Of a stretch of 64,000 nucleotides of DNA, positions 10,860 to 22,139 are shown piece after piece. Under the pieces are notes generated by a model. That model had not been told where the DNA came from, made no database searches, and worked only from the letters and a program-made list of their open reading frames with translations. The number at the start of each line of letters is the position of its first letter. The first letter of the stretch is position 1. Origin of the DNA: Isoetes taiwanensis (Eukaryota > Streptophyta > Lycopodiopsida > Isoetales > Isoetaceae). The translations under genes and the position numbers were made by a program. The DNA lies in NCBI GenBank assembly GCA_021234155.1, contig JAJEKV010000027.1:17328891-17392890 (forward strand), in the 5' to 3' direction.

Positions 10860-13080
10860 CATCGCCCTTAGCTTCTTTAGCCACTAATTCTTGCAACCGA
10901 GCCCTAACACTCATGGGGATCACCACCGACAATGGCCTCGGTCTCTACGGCCCAACCATAGTCTATTGTTTTCAAAGGTTGGTAGCGTGGCGGGTCATTA
11001 GGATTGGGTCTCCAATTCTTGCTCCAACAATCCCTATATCGCATTGCATATGAGGTTCCCTTTAAACAACAGTTCAAACCAAGAGACAAACACCTCTTCA
11101 TAATGTGGGAGATTAGGGTCCTCATCGGGTCCTCTTCGGCAAAAGCCATCCATGTCGGGCAGTTATCATGTGGTCTGATTAGCAAGAGCATTCCCTTCTT
11201 GACATCTTGGTAGGGGTCGAATATTTCAACTGGGTTCTTGGGTCTACCCGAGAAAGGCCCTACGTAATGAGATGCTTCAATGTGCTCATCCACAAACACT
11301 CTTTCGGTTCTTCCAATGCACTTTGCCCGGTCTTTGGGCCGAAATCTGAATGACAGACTCTATCGGCTGCACGTCACCAAGCACTCGCAGCAAAGGTGGA
11401 CCAAAGAGTCAATAACTTCATTCATATATGTGTTGGACCATGACTTATCGCCAGCTCTAGAAATAGCTGCCCAAAGGCATCATGTAATGTGGCAATAGAA
11501 GCTCTTAATGCACCTATATCTTTCAAGCTCCCATATGGCTGCAGGACCTTAGGTGACCCTCTCGGAATCATAGGTAAACCTTGGGCATCCTCCTTCCACA
11601 TTCTCGATTCCCCTTTCGTGGAGCCACTCCCTATGCCCCCGCCTCATCTTGTAGAACATTAGTGGCCATCCATCCTTCATGCAAAACTTGAAGAGTAGAG
11701 GTTCCAAGTGACCACATAAACGGTCCTTCTTATCGTGGATAAATCCTTTCACGAATTCCTTCCAATCGAACCTCTCACACAAGGTAAGGTGAAGGAGCCT
11801 TTGAACTACACCGCCTCAAGAGTTGCATAAGCTCCGAATAGTCAATGCATCCGATCTTCTCATTAGAGTAGAGTAGTTTCCAAATAGGGCATCTATGTCA
11901 TCATGGGTGTGTCCAACCATCATGAATCCCAAAAAACTTGATCAAATACACCTAACCAAACCAAGTATGACAAGTAAGAGAAAAGATATCTATTCTTATT
12001 CTCGACTGAAAGCAATTATCTAGCTGCAAGTAAAACCTCCTAGGCAACTTGTTTGCTACCACGGGCCTTTGATAGGAGGCATAAAATCATTTCTACCGCC
12101 ATTCATCATTTTTGTCCTAAGGTTATCTCAGTTTAAAATTGTCGCACCCCAACTTTTCGGGACGATCAAGATCTCAAATGGCCCCAATTATCCTCGATTT
12201 ATTCTCCAAGGTGTCTTCAAGGTATGATTCAAGGATCCCACATGAAAATTAGAATCATCGGGCCGAGGTCCAAAGGAGAAGTGGTCAAGGCACCTATACC
12301 ATGGCCGTGCATGAGAGCACTGTAACACCGACCTTCGATCGCTCACCCCTCCATACGAGACTTTGCTAGCTTCTCTGACGAGGGACCATGGTCTTATTCT
12401 CGATCCATCTTATCATGTATAATGGTTAAAGCGTGCTCAGAGATCTATGCGACAAAGCTCTCCAGACCAAGAAAGGCTCCCGCATGAAATCTGGGCGTCA
12501 TATGTGATTTTCTCTCTATTGCAAGTACCCTTCTTTCGCTTGGATCTCTGGTCTTAGCAAGCTTTTCCTTTATGACAATACAGTGTTACACTTGGAAAAT
12601 GCTATCCTCTTAGCTATTGCTACCTCTGAATGATTCTCTTTCCAAGCGCATGAAATGACCGAAGGAGAAATATGCTTGCCTGTCATCTCTCAGAACGGAA
12701 ATATCTACTTCTTGGTGTATATCCTTCTTAGTCAAGACTGAAGGTAGCCTCTTAACATTTTGTCTCCGCTACCCTCGCTCGTAATTTTTGAAAGATGTGG
12801 CATCGCTCTCGTTTTCATCTATGAACATGGATAGCATAGCATTGCCACCAAAGTATGAGACCTTGGCTTCTTAGACCCGGTATTTCCGTGCTCGGCAATT
12901 CCGCGGGTCGTCATTGAAGAGCTTCTTCCACTTGTAAAAAGTGGAAATGGGAATGCCATAGGCTTTATGCCATGCTTTCACGCACACCGCTTTGTTATTC
13001 AACATCGGTTTATGGACTACACCATTTTCGAGCAAAGATCTAGCATGTTATATGCAAAAGTTGTGCGCCCGAGGACTTCA
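10860..13080 (-). pseudogene. E1 transposase-like gene remnant (DUF7869-like)
   Basis: Minus-strand pieces in changing frames reproduce one family in order. 13080-12900: NNKAVCVKAWHKAYGIPIST then FYKWKK, a helix-turn-helix-like segment. 12765-12540: RLPSVLTKKDIHQEVDISVL, then CIVIKEKLAKTRDP. 12400-12360: DKMDRE and KTMVPRQRS in two frames. 12290-12200: DHFSFGPRPDDSNFHVGSL. 12050-11880: LQLDNC, YLFSYLSYLVWLGVFDQV and MMVGHTHDDIDALFG, the DUF7869 hallmark (LDNC...NKNRY...VGHTHEDID). 11782-10904 is the C-terminal region. In the family the Asp and His residues of LDNC and VGHTH-D-D are probably catalytic (RNase-H-like). At least six frameshifts and several stops make it inactive. Exact ends are uncertain. 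Confidence 0.65.
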
Positions 13081-13402
13081 TGTTCCAAAGAAAAGGTTCT
13101 CATGCAAGCTATCTCCCGGATGTAAAATTTGCACAAAGATCGTTTCATGCAAAGACAAAGATGACCTGAAGTCTAGAATAGCCTCAAAGACTAGTTTTTC
13201 TTTCACATTTAGTCCGGCCGGGCGTGTTCTGGGTCTCCGATTGACCATGTTTGTAAGGTCTCTTTTGGTGATGCCAATTTCGGTCTAATGGAGTAAGGTT
13301 CATTCTCCACATCCTTCTCCTTCACCGCAACCACAAGAGTAGAAACTGGAATGTTATCAACGAGCACACGAGGGCTATGGGCCATCTCACAAGGTCATGC
13401 GG

Positions 13403-14034
13403 TTAGGGCATTTTTGCACAGTGCCCGGCAAACAAGATAGAGATCTTTTTTCGTGCATTGGAAAAATGTTCATGATAGTAGCAGCTATCGAGCCTTCCCC
13501 TAACTTCACGCCGACACCAAGATGGTTTGGATCGGCAAAAACGATAACACCATAGGCATAAGCCATGTAGCAAAGATTCATGCATGAGTGTGCACGCCTT
13601 CTCAACTAACTCATCTCTAGAAAGCCCTTGCACATGATTCGCCCCATTAGTGGCTAACCCCTCATTCCCTCTCGTCCCCGCCATCCTTTTTATCTGACCT
13701 GGTGGGGTGCAAGCTTCCTCATGTCTATCTAGTTGAGCAACAATGTCCTTCTTGTACCACAACACAAAAGTCCCCACAGCTTCACCCATTTTTTCTATTT
13801 CCAATTCGGGAATTGGTAGCGTAATCGCCCATCCGTAATATTCACAATTGAAACGACAACCATACCCTCCGGGACAGTCGAATTGTGATGGCGCTCGAAA
13901 TTGTGGACTCTTCCTTCTGCCACCTTTTTCCCCAGCAGATACAGCGGAATTACATCAGCCATCCTGCAAACAAGAGGTCGTGAATAGCGCGGCCGCGATC
14001 CTAGTGAGCAGAAAGCATTGTGATCATAAACCAC
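13403..14034 (-). pseudogene. DUF8039-like remnant
   Basis: Two overlapping minus-strand frames, 14034-13795 and 13804-13403, form one module after a frameshift near 13815: DVIPLYLLGKKVAEGRVHNF, PEGMVVVSIVNI, then IPELEIEKMGEAVGTFVLWY and KKDIV. The pattern (L-L----VA-G, V-V, LP-P, GEAVG-FV-W---L) is that of the small module found in plant transposon-encoded Ulp1 or CACTA-type proteins. The start may be the exon edge near 13966 (TTTGCAG then GATGGCTGATG). It lies just upstream of the transposase remnant in the same orientation and could be its N-terminal part or a separate gene. Confidence 0.45.
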
Positions 14035-15660
14035 TACAAAAGATAGGAACTGAAAAATAAGAAATGGTCACGACTTTCGCCACCGCGATCTTATCGAGCA
14101 TGGGTAAGAATGCGGTCGCGCTATTTGCAAGCATTCACACTAGCTGTTTCAATAAGAACTCGTGCAAATCAAATTTCGAGGCTAGCTAGTGGGTTCAACT
14201 CAAAATTATCGATATCTGGGAGTTCTTTGGTCAATAGCAAGTGTAGATGGTTGAAGGTATCGTGACCGCGATCTCGTGGAGCACCAAAGTTAAACGATTG
14301 ACTTACAGAATAAGGCATTACTCCTACCTCACGTAATCACGGTGGCGCCAACGCCAACTTGTAGCCGAGGACCCGCCGTCGAGTCGCAGCTGCGGTGTCA
14401 TAAAAAACAAAGTGTTTAGTTTCATCCACATAGAGAAAGAAAGCATATACTTGAAACACGCTTACATTGTATAATAAACACACCGTGATCGCATTTTGCT
14501 TAGAACATCTATTTTTACATAGTTGCAACAAAGTATCGAGGTATCTTATCAATCCATGCAATACATAGTGAATGTTAGTGCGTAGACTCCTGAGGTTGCA
14601 GCTTATAATTGAAATTCAATTGCATTACCGATACGTTGAGTTCACTTCGGTGAGGGATATGCATCGAATAGGCCTTTTACCTCGGCGAAAAACCCCGAAT
14701 TCAATGCGTTTGCGAGAATTCCGAAAGTGTGTAGTGGCGGATTGCAAGTGGATTATCAGCCCTCGTCGGCGCCTTCAATGGATGCGAATTTCCGCAGCAA
14801 AATCCTTGCCCAAACTTGGCCCAAATTTTAGGCGCAGCTCCAAATAAAGATCTTGCAAAACAATGAAATTTGAATTGGCTTTTCCCCTTTTCTCGAATTG
14901 GTTTGTTCTCGAATTCAAATTTTGCGCCGTCCGGGTCCAAAAAACCGGATATTTTGGAGGCATTTATGGTGGATAAAGTGTCGTCCAAATTATGACCAAA
15001 TTGAACGCTGACGCCTAAGTGGATAAAGACCTTTCGTGCGGGTTACCGCCTTTCCCGACGGGTATATTCGCATCGACGACCGCATTAATGTCGTGGAATA
15101 AATACGGGCGCCGCCGGCCATTATTATCACGTCTGACGCCATTATTATGGTCGGCACGTTTTTTCACGCCCATCATGAGGGGCGGGCATTTAATTTCCGC
15201 TGCCGCGTTCTATAAATTGAAACTCAAAACATTCAAAAACTAATTTCTACTCCGCGATTTCATTCAAATAGCCTACGCCTTCGACCTCCGAAGGCCCCCC
15301 GACCCACCAAAAAAAAAACCCAGATTTAGAAGTACTCAGCCCGAGCACCCGCGATCCCATGGCACCTAAGGACTCCCTCGAGAAGGTATTTTCTAACATT
15401 TCAGCTCAAGAAGATCGCTGCCGCGATCTTGCCTACTAGAACTTCTATTGTTTTCATAAGTATAGTTGCCAGCCAAGATCATGCGTCGCGGTCTTGGTTG
15501 ATAGGTTTTATAATTTCTAGATAGCGGTCTTCATAAGTGTAGTTGCTCATCAAGATCGCGTCCGGGTCTTGCTTGATTGGTTTTATAATTTCTAGATAGC
15601 GGTCTTCATAAGTGTAGATGCTCATCAAGATCGCGCCGCGGCCCCGCCGAAAGCATAGAT
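13985..15660. promoter_or_regulatory. Divergent control region with repeated CCGCGATCT-type motifs
   Basis: Between the minus-strand genes and the plus-strand methyltransferase-like gene the motif CCGCGATC(T/C) or its complement recurs, for example near 13989, 14081, 14266 and 15420. Related CGCGGTCTTG and GATCGCG forms lie at 15488, 15556 and 15630. Within 15460-15650 a unit of about 73 bp is repeated about 2.5 times (TTATAATTTCTAGATAGCGG...). Open frames here are not convincing. Confidence 0.45.
15210..15218 (+). promoter_or_regulatory. TATA box of the E1 methyltransferase-like gene
   Basis: TTCTATAAATTGAAACTC lies about 150 bases before the proposed ATG at 15361. Only a sequence match. 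Confidence 0.4.
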
Positions 15661-18600
15661 TTTCTTTATTATGCGATGTTCATCGATTTCTAGTGTAGTA
15701 GGTCATTAGGTTCATGCGACAACGATGTTTTCTTGCCGTGCTTAAGTGCTACACAAAGTCGCGCCGCGCATTGTGTGGAGTTCTATTTTAGCTGCTTGGC
15801 GGGGATCGCGGTCGCGTTTCTCTCTGATAGTTTAAACCTTTTCATTGCACCACATTATGCAGCCTACCAGGCACTCACTACTGAGCTTTTGTTTACAAAG
15901 ACTTGCTCTCTTCCGAGGACCGGATGTCGAGCCACCAGATATAACCCCTTCCAATGAAAGGAAATGGTGTATTGAGATTGCACAGCTATACCGCACATTA
16001 AAAAGGGTGATCGCAGAAAGGACCTGCGGCCTCGCTTCTCGACCGGAAAAAAAGCCGAGGACGCTGGAACAAGTTGGCATAGTGGTGGCAATGTGGGAAG
16101 GCACGAAGAACAATGTGCAAGATGCCATCATATGCAAAGATTGAGGACACACAAGCATTGCGCTTTCGAGTACATTTTGAAATGGCGCAATTATGATCCG
16201 TCTATGATGACAAACCAAAAATGAACAAGCCAAATTGGGAAAAACGTCCCGACGTCCGGCCTAAGGGGTATGGCTGGTTGTTGCCATCCTATGAATCTCT
16301 CTTTGTCGTCGTATAAAGGGAAACAGAGACATATTGCTCGGGTTCTCGACATGCAGAAATGGTTTGTCTACGACAAGAAGCCTCCGAGTCGCCTTGAAAG
16401 CGTTCGGACGAGAAGATGCCCTCCGTGATGGACACCAATTGGCTAAGAGCCGTGGCCAAGAAAAAGAGTGTGAAGCCTATTGCTACTTTGGGAGAGACCT
16501 CAGCACCAAAAGAAATTGCTCAAGAACCACAATCCACGATAAACCCCTCCGGTATTGTTAACCCTACTCTTCCTATTGCTATGAAGGCCCCAGATAGCAA
16601 TACATCTGGTGGATTTATTCCAAAAAAATTCCCTCCTTTCAAAATTAGCCTTAAGAATCTGACACCTAATGAGGATAGCCCGCAGCCCATTCTTCTCAAA
16701 CCCCCGCGATTCATTTAAATGCCTCCTCTACACTAGCATTGACATGGCCCCAAGCACCGCCATTCCAAATGAAGTTGAAGTTCAATCCCGAAGAGGAACG
16801 CAAGATGGCAGAGCAAACCACTCAGAAGCTTGAACAGTTCAAAAGGTTCTACCCCTTAGGGGTTAATTGGTTTACAAAGATTTCTATTTTTGATTGTGAA
16901 CCTGCACCAGCAAACTTGACACACAGAATGCGGTCAAATGACCATGTTCAAACTCTGGTTAAAAGCTTCAAGACATACCCGACAGAGGTCCTCACCCATG
17001 CCGACGCCGTTCCGCTTTGACCCTATTACCGTGTAACTAATTCTTTATCTTTTGACACTCGTTATGTAGATTTGACCCGACGACGGTTGTCTATCTTTCG
17101 GAGGAGGGTGACATGGAGCAATCCGTAAGATTTGAAGGGCAAGAAATTTTATATTATTTATGGCAACCACAAAGATTTGTGCCGCACAAACTCCTTTGTT
17201 CTATTCGTCGGCGAAGTTCGAAAGCAAAGAACGAATTTGCCAAAGTATATGCTAGAAGAAGATCGAGGGTGCTGAACGGAAATCTTACGCATAAGGAATA
17301 TATAGAGTTGAGTATTCAATGCAACGGCGTAATTGCAAACACCATGTACGAGAGAGCCACCGATTGAAAAACCGCAACAACTTCGCTCATCGACAAGGCT
17401 TATGGTTGCCCTCCACAAGGACCTATAGGGAGCTAAAACTTCAGCTTGGAAGGTATTTATTTGTTTTCTACTCGCCAAGTTCATGTCACGATCTTGATGA
17501 CCTTGAAATTGCTTCTCAGGATTTCCATGAAATTGCAACGACCACCTTGAAAGTGCAGGAGCTTAAGGATGAAAAACAATTCATTTTATGGATGAGAAGG
17601 TTTTCAAGAAGTTAATGGAAGTTGCCGGTATGTGGGTGAGTCGTAAACTAAGTGACGACCATGGTGACTTTCCAGACAAGCCATCCAAAGACTTCTTTAA
17701 CAAGACCTGGCTCCGGTTGCTACGAGGTATGTCGAATGCAGAGTTGTCACAAAATTGCCGATGAGATTATAGAAGGCAAGACCTATTTAAAGGTGCAAAT
17801 AAAGTTATAGCGGAGATTTGATTGCGCATAACGCAACCGACATCGAACCCTCACTTTTATGAGGCGCAAATTTTGTCTTATGCCTCAAATTTGCTGCAAA
17901 AGGATTTCGATAGCTGGGAGGAATTGCTTCAGGCTTTTCCTGATTTCACTGAACAGAGAATACTGGATATATCAGATACCGATACAGAGTACGTGAAGGC
18001 TAACTATAACAAGGATCATACACTAGGTAACCTACCGTAGCCTTTTGGAGCCAATCAGAATATTCTAAAGCCGTAAGAGGCTAGAAAAAAGAAAGGAAAA
18101 GAAAAATATTGTCATAGCAAGGACAAAGGATGGCATCCCTACTTCCTCCCAAGTGTCGAGAATGCGACATCGATATTTATTGACATCCGAGGGATAAACA
18201 AGGTATGGGATTGCAAGAAATACACGTATCTATTTACAAGGATAGCTACCATGACGGACGCCAAAGTTTATCACTTGGTCATTATCATGCGCCGCTGAAT
18301 TTGCCCAATTGCTTGTACAAAATGGCAAGCAAATTCAGCATGGCTACCTATCTTTAGGTTCCTATGAAGAAATGGGATGGGAGAGCAAACGAAGGGTGAA
18401 AGAACATCAGCACTTTATTAGTCATATGTGCATTAACAGAGTGATGTTCGTAGCACCTGCGGCAACCAGAGTTGGAGCTTCACCTATCTCCACACGGCAA
18501 GGCTCCTAAGTCAACACCATTGCCTCCAATGCCGCCAATGTAATGAGGATGCCGACGAGAAGATAAAAAAGAAATATCGACTCTTTTACAGTGCAAAACC

Positions 18601-19483
18601 AAGATTCAAATGGGCGGCAATGGAAGGAGATCTTGTATTGAAATGCCAAATGAAAACCTCCTATGCCTACCATATTGTTGAACAAACCGGTGCCGATCGA
18701 TGGTTGTGTTCTCGATTTCTTTTCTACCGGGATCTTCGTGTTGCTCTTATGCAAGGCAAAAAGAGCGTGGCTTTCAAAAGTTCGTGTAAAGTGTGCCGCT
18801 TTCCCCGAGGGCGCTCTTTGAAACGCTTTGATAAGATGGCCAATCCAAGTGCCGATGGGTTTGAGGAAGAGCCGAAAGCAGAGAATGTTGACCCTGATCC
18901 AGCTCAACCCGACATCAGTATCACCCAAAACACAGATCTATCAAAGTTGGATTCCATTTTGGAAAACCTCGATGCTAAGTCCTACGAAGAGAGAATGCAA
19001 GAAACAAAGCGCTTTGCTTGAAGAGACGGAAAAAGGTATAGAAGCCCCGAGCCCACTTTTCAAAAATTGAATGCACTTAATGAGAAGCTTGATGGGTACA
19101 TGCCTTTCTTGACAAAGCTTAACATAAGTTTGAATACGTATGAGAACATATGGAAACGCACCCAAAGCACATGGAAGCGCACCAACAAAGACATGGACAT
19201 TGACCAAGATGAGGTTCTTGGGTCACAGGAGCATCAGGTACACAGCAAGAAGCAGAAGCTCTATCATCCACATCGGAATGCTACTGCTGTGGAGCTACTG
19301 CAAAAGGAACTTATAGGCGGGAGCAAAGGTGCGGACAAAGTGAAGAATGGGAGCCCGATTCACATCCGCAAAGCATCGCAAAGGCCATGGGTGTGATCAC
19401 AAAGTTATTCGAGAGATGGACACAACACAAGCTATGGAATTGGGTAGAGAGCATGTCAATCGCATGGCCAATGAAATGGGTGT
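15361..19483 (+). pseudogene. E1 gene resembling a ParB-like plus DNA-methyltransferase protein
   Basis: Proposed start MAPKDSLEK with a donor GTATTT near 15388 and an acceptor TTATGCAG before 15864. The second exon (15864-16144) reads PTRHSLLSFCLQRLALFRGP and PSNERKWCIEIAQLYRTLKR. After a Pro/Ser-rich part (16416-16718), 16739-17250 contains HRMRSNDHVQTLVKSFKTYP and, in another frame, FYIIYGNHKDLC. This resembles the ParB-type (D/Y)GNH motif. 17600-18040 is alpha-helical filler. 18165-18300 reads FIDIRGINKVWDCKKYT, where a DPPY-GIN motif would be expected. 18690-18790 in mixed frames reads VLDFFSTG and ALMQGKKSVAF, like the S-adenosylmethionine-binding end of N4/N6 DNA methylases. A Lys-rich tail ends near 19483. 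Ten or more frame breaks. The methylase reading is inferred. Confidence 0.4.
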
Positions 19484-19634
19484 GATACCTGATCAAGTAT
19501 CCAAAACACAATCGTAATAATTATCTCCTTCAATCAAGAATTATGTTGTATATTACTTCCTTCAATGGAAATTTTGTTTCAAAACTTTGGTTTTGTCTTT
19601 ACCCATATCTTTTACCATATGTTTAATGCTAAAA

Positions 19635-19937
19635 ATAATCGCGATCATCATCCTCCTCCTCAGAGTAATTACATGGCTTTAAATACTTTGAATTTTGTGT
19701 GATATCCTTGCTCCTCTGTACCTTCTTTTAACACAATGCTCTCATATGGTTTTAATAAAAGGCACATTCTTTTCGTCTCCTTTCAGTTGCGAAACATCGC
19801 GTTAAGGCTTCTTCTTGAGAAGTTTTCACACTCCCTCCTACTACGTTATACTCAAGGAACCTTTGCATTAGCAAAGTAAAAACTATATTTCCGAATAAGA
19901 CTGAAGCATTTGCAGAATTTGTGCAAAAAAACGCCAA
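19635..19937 (-). pseudogene. Small coding-like remnant at the right end of E1
   Basis: On the minus strand 19937-19752 reads MAFFCTNSANASVLFGNIVF and later TSQEEALTRCFATERRRKEC. It is followed in other frames by ESIVLKEGTEEQGYHTKFKV and an acidic end SEEEDDDRDYF before a stop near 19637. The composition looks coding, but no family is recognised. It may be the last exon of a fourth E1 gene. Confidence 0.25.
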
Positions 19938-20359
19938 CTTTTACTCAATTGGTAGTAGTTTTTGCACTATATGGCTACCCGCTAACCTATTTCATGCTAA
20001 ACGAGAATTCCAAATTTCTCTAATTAATGAATTCGTGCTTTACAATGAGAGGAGAGATCGGTAGCCCACATGGGGAAATGTCATTGGGTATAAATGATTA
20101 GGTAGGGCTAGTTAGGACATGGCCGTACCAGCAGCATGGGTTTATGCTAGTAGTATTAATTGAAGGGCTGGCTATGACGTCGTAATAGATGGGATTGAAA
20201 GATGTGCTTCTATTCTTATCCTATTTTCACCGAATTTGAGGAAGCTACTGTGGGAGTTTCGGCTATTCTTAAAAGATGTATGGCAGAAGGGATTCTCGAG
20301 GCTTTGGGGTTCCATAGCTAAGGTATCAGAGGTATGAAAGAGCCTACCTTACTAATTCT

Positions 20360-20800
20360 CTACTCCATGTACAAATTGCAAAGTTTTAAGGTTAGTTTCA
20401 CAACTAGAAATCCCCATTTGTAGCTATGGCTCCTCACCGATTTGCTCCGATCAAAGTTCACTCTTTTTCCTCTTGTATGGCGAATTGCCCCACTTGCCAT
20501 GCTCACTAGTCTGGGCTTTGACTTGAGGATCTTTGTTTTGAGTAGCACTGCCATCCTAGAAGATGCAAAGCTTTGGGAGCTTCCTGTTGAAATGACAGTG
20601 GACTGACTCTCCGCATTTTTGGTTGCTATGGCTGCACAAATTCTACACTCAACCTTCGATGAAATCTTGGGCCTCCTCCTCATCGACGTCTATGTCTGTG
20701 AGGAATTCCATCATTCCAGATCTGCCATAGATGTTTGCATGACAAAAGGGCACTTGTGAGTGCGATGTCCTGGTTGAAGACACCTGAAGCACAACTTTTT
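20360..20800 (-). pseudogene. Zinc knuckle and aspartic-protease-like segment
   Basis: At about 20798-20740 the minus strand encodes KLCFRCLQPGHRTHKCPF, a C-x2-C-x4-H-x4-C nucleocapsid knuckle. After a stop and frame change the frame 20683-20360 has SQSFASSRMAVLLKTKIL and RLVSMASGAI, resembling the D(T/S)G-SHSF...P--V--ANG region of retroelement proteases, with the DTG weathered to STG. It is followed by stops and then the Ty3 block. Confidence 0.55.
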
Positions 20801-21121
20801 CTTTATATATTCGTCCCTTTTTTCCTTAGGTATGCTGTTAAAAAATTGCTTCACAGACTTGTCTGCCGAAGGACCTGCTGTATAAGGTTCCTTAAAGGGT
20901 GTCTTTTTATCATTTTTACCCTGGTACTGTTGTGCTCTTCCCTGTGCAGGGGCTTGCGCTTTTTGGTTGAAGCTACCTGTTGCTTTTCCTTTGTCGTAAT
21001 ACGACTGTCTCTATGTTAGTTTTTGCGGTGTGTCCTCTAGACTCAAAGCCTTATCTTCTGCTTCCCCTACTGTCCAGGGGTTTATTGCACGGACTAATTT
21101 TGATGTTGCTGTTAAGCCCCT

Positions 21122-21959
21122 CTATATAACTATCCACTGCCCGCCTTTCTGATATCCTACAGACATGTTCCCTTGATCTAGGCGGTAGAACTGCTGTGTC
21201 TGACGGCTAGTATGTGAGCGTGGCACGTAATGTTTACGGAAAGCCTTGCTGAAGGTTTTGAATCTACAATTGTTTCTCCTTAGCCTATTTGACTTTGCGT
21301 ACCTCTTCCACCATATGCGCACTGGTCCTATCAAGTTGGCAGTTGCTACCTTGCCAATATCTTTGTCCTTCATGCCATATGAATTGCCAAATTCTTCCAT
21401 CTCATCTAGCCAAGCTTCAGCTTCCATTCCCGATCTATCTTTCCCTGAAAACTGTCCGAGCTTGCGTGTTTTCCAGACATTGCTCATTGCACTGTCTATT
21501 TTCTTTTGATAATCCTCTGCTCTGCAATGTTTATCCCTGCTAATGGAGTTGGATGAACTACTGTCAGAGTCACTATCTGAGATATTATCTGAGCTGTCAT
21601 CTGAGCTTGAGCTCAAAGAGGTTTGATATCTTCTGGTCCTTCTCTTTCTCTTGTTGTGTCTGGACGACTGTGGGGCAGGTTGTTGTCCTGGCTGATTGTT
21701 GAGTTGGTGTTCCTCTTCCTAAAGAGGTGGTTGTTGTGGCCCATACTCCTCCCCTCGAATGAGTGGGGTGACAATCTGTACTAACTCGCGCATCTGGCTG
21801 CCCATTTCCACTAGGCGTCTGTTTATCTCGGCTGGTGTCATCTCGACTTCCTGTGCTTCTCGGCCAAATAAGTTTCGTGGTGCCCATTTCGAGGCTTGGC
21901 CTTGACTTCCTTGATTCTCGCTTTGGGGTTGTAAAGTTCCCGGCTGCAACATTAATCAA
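21122..21959 (-). pseudogene. Retrotransposon gag core
   Basis: Frame 21616-21122 starts with a Ser/Asp-rich stretch, then reads GQFSGKDRSGMEAEAWLDEM, IGPVRIWWKRYAKSNRLRRN and FSKAFRKHYVPRSHTSRQTQ. This is the usual capsid pattern of plant LTR elements (F-G----EAE-WL--ME..., WW------W--F---F---Y-P). The frame continues after a stop as YIEGLNSNIKISPCNKPL. A preceding frame, 21952-21719, encodes a Gln-rich linker with AEINRRLVEMGSQMRELVQI. The capsid lattice protein would package the element RNA in the cytoplasm. Confidence 0.75.
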
Positions 21960-22139
21960 GGATGCCTGTTATGCACTATGGTAACTAAGATGTTATTGCT
22001 ACAGTATTTATCTTACTTGTTGAAGAACTTATAGCAAAAACACTTATATTCATAATAAGAAAGTTACATATTTGATCTCAAAGTTTGAGTTCAAGAACAC
22101 AATTTTAAGGTATATCTAAACTTTATAGGCCCTTGGGCT

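Larger units (their letters stand above)
9569..20040. mobile_element. E1: 10.5-kb TIR DNA transposon with methyltransferase-like gene
   Basis: Left end AAGCATGATTTCATTAATTG (from 9569) and the reverse complement of the right end AAGCACGAATTCATTAATTA (from 20040) match at 22 of the first 26 positions. The element is flanked by TACA at 9565-9568 and 20041-20044 (or TACAA if the ends are taken one base in). The uninterrupted sequence CCAATACAATGAG in copy 1 (about 4652-4664) is the empty site. Contents in order: two tandem micro-genes (plus), a DUF7869-like transposase remnant (minus), a DUF8039-like remnant (minus), a divergent control region, a ParB/methyltransferase-like gene (plus), and a small minus-strand remnant. 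All larger genes are frame-broken. The superfamily is not established. Confidence 0.82.
6359..20313 (+). repeat. Duplicated Ty3-derived block, copy 2, split by TRIM and E1
   Basis: 6359-8975, 9310-9568 and 20041-20313 together reproduce 1811-4928. The copy lacks the integrase segment and begins just before the chromodomain. It is interrupted at 8976-9309 (TRIM) and 9569-20040 (E1). At its right end GGGGTTCC is followed by a GGTATCAGAGG sequence at 20321 that resembles an initiator-Met primer site, unlike copy 1, which runs into the CT repeat. Confidence 0.75.
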
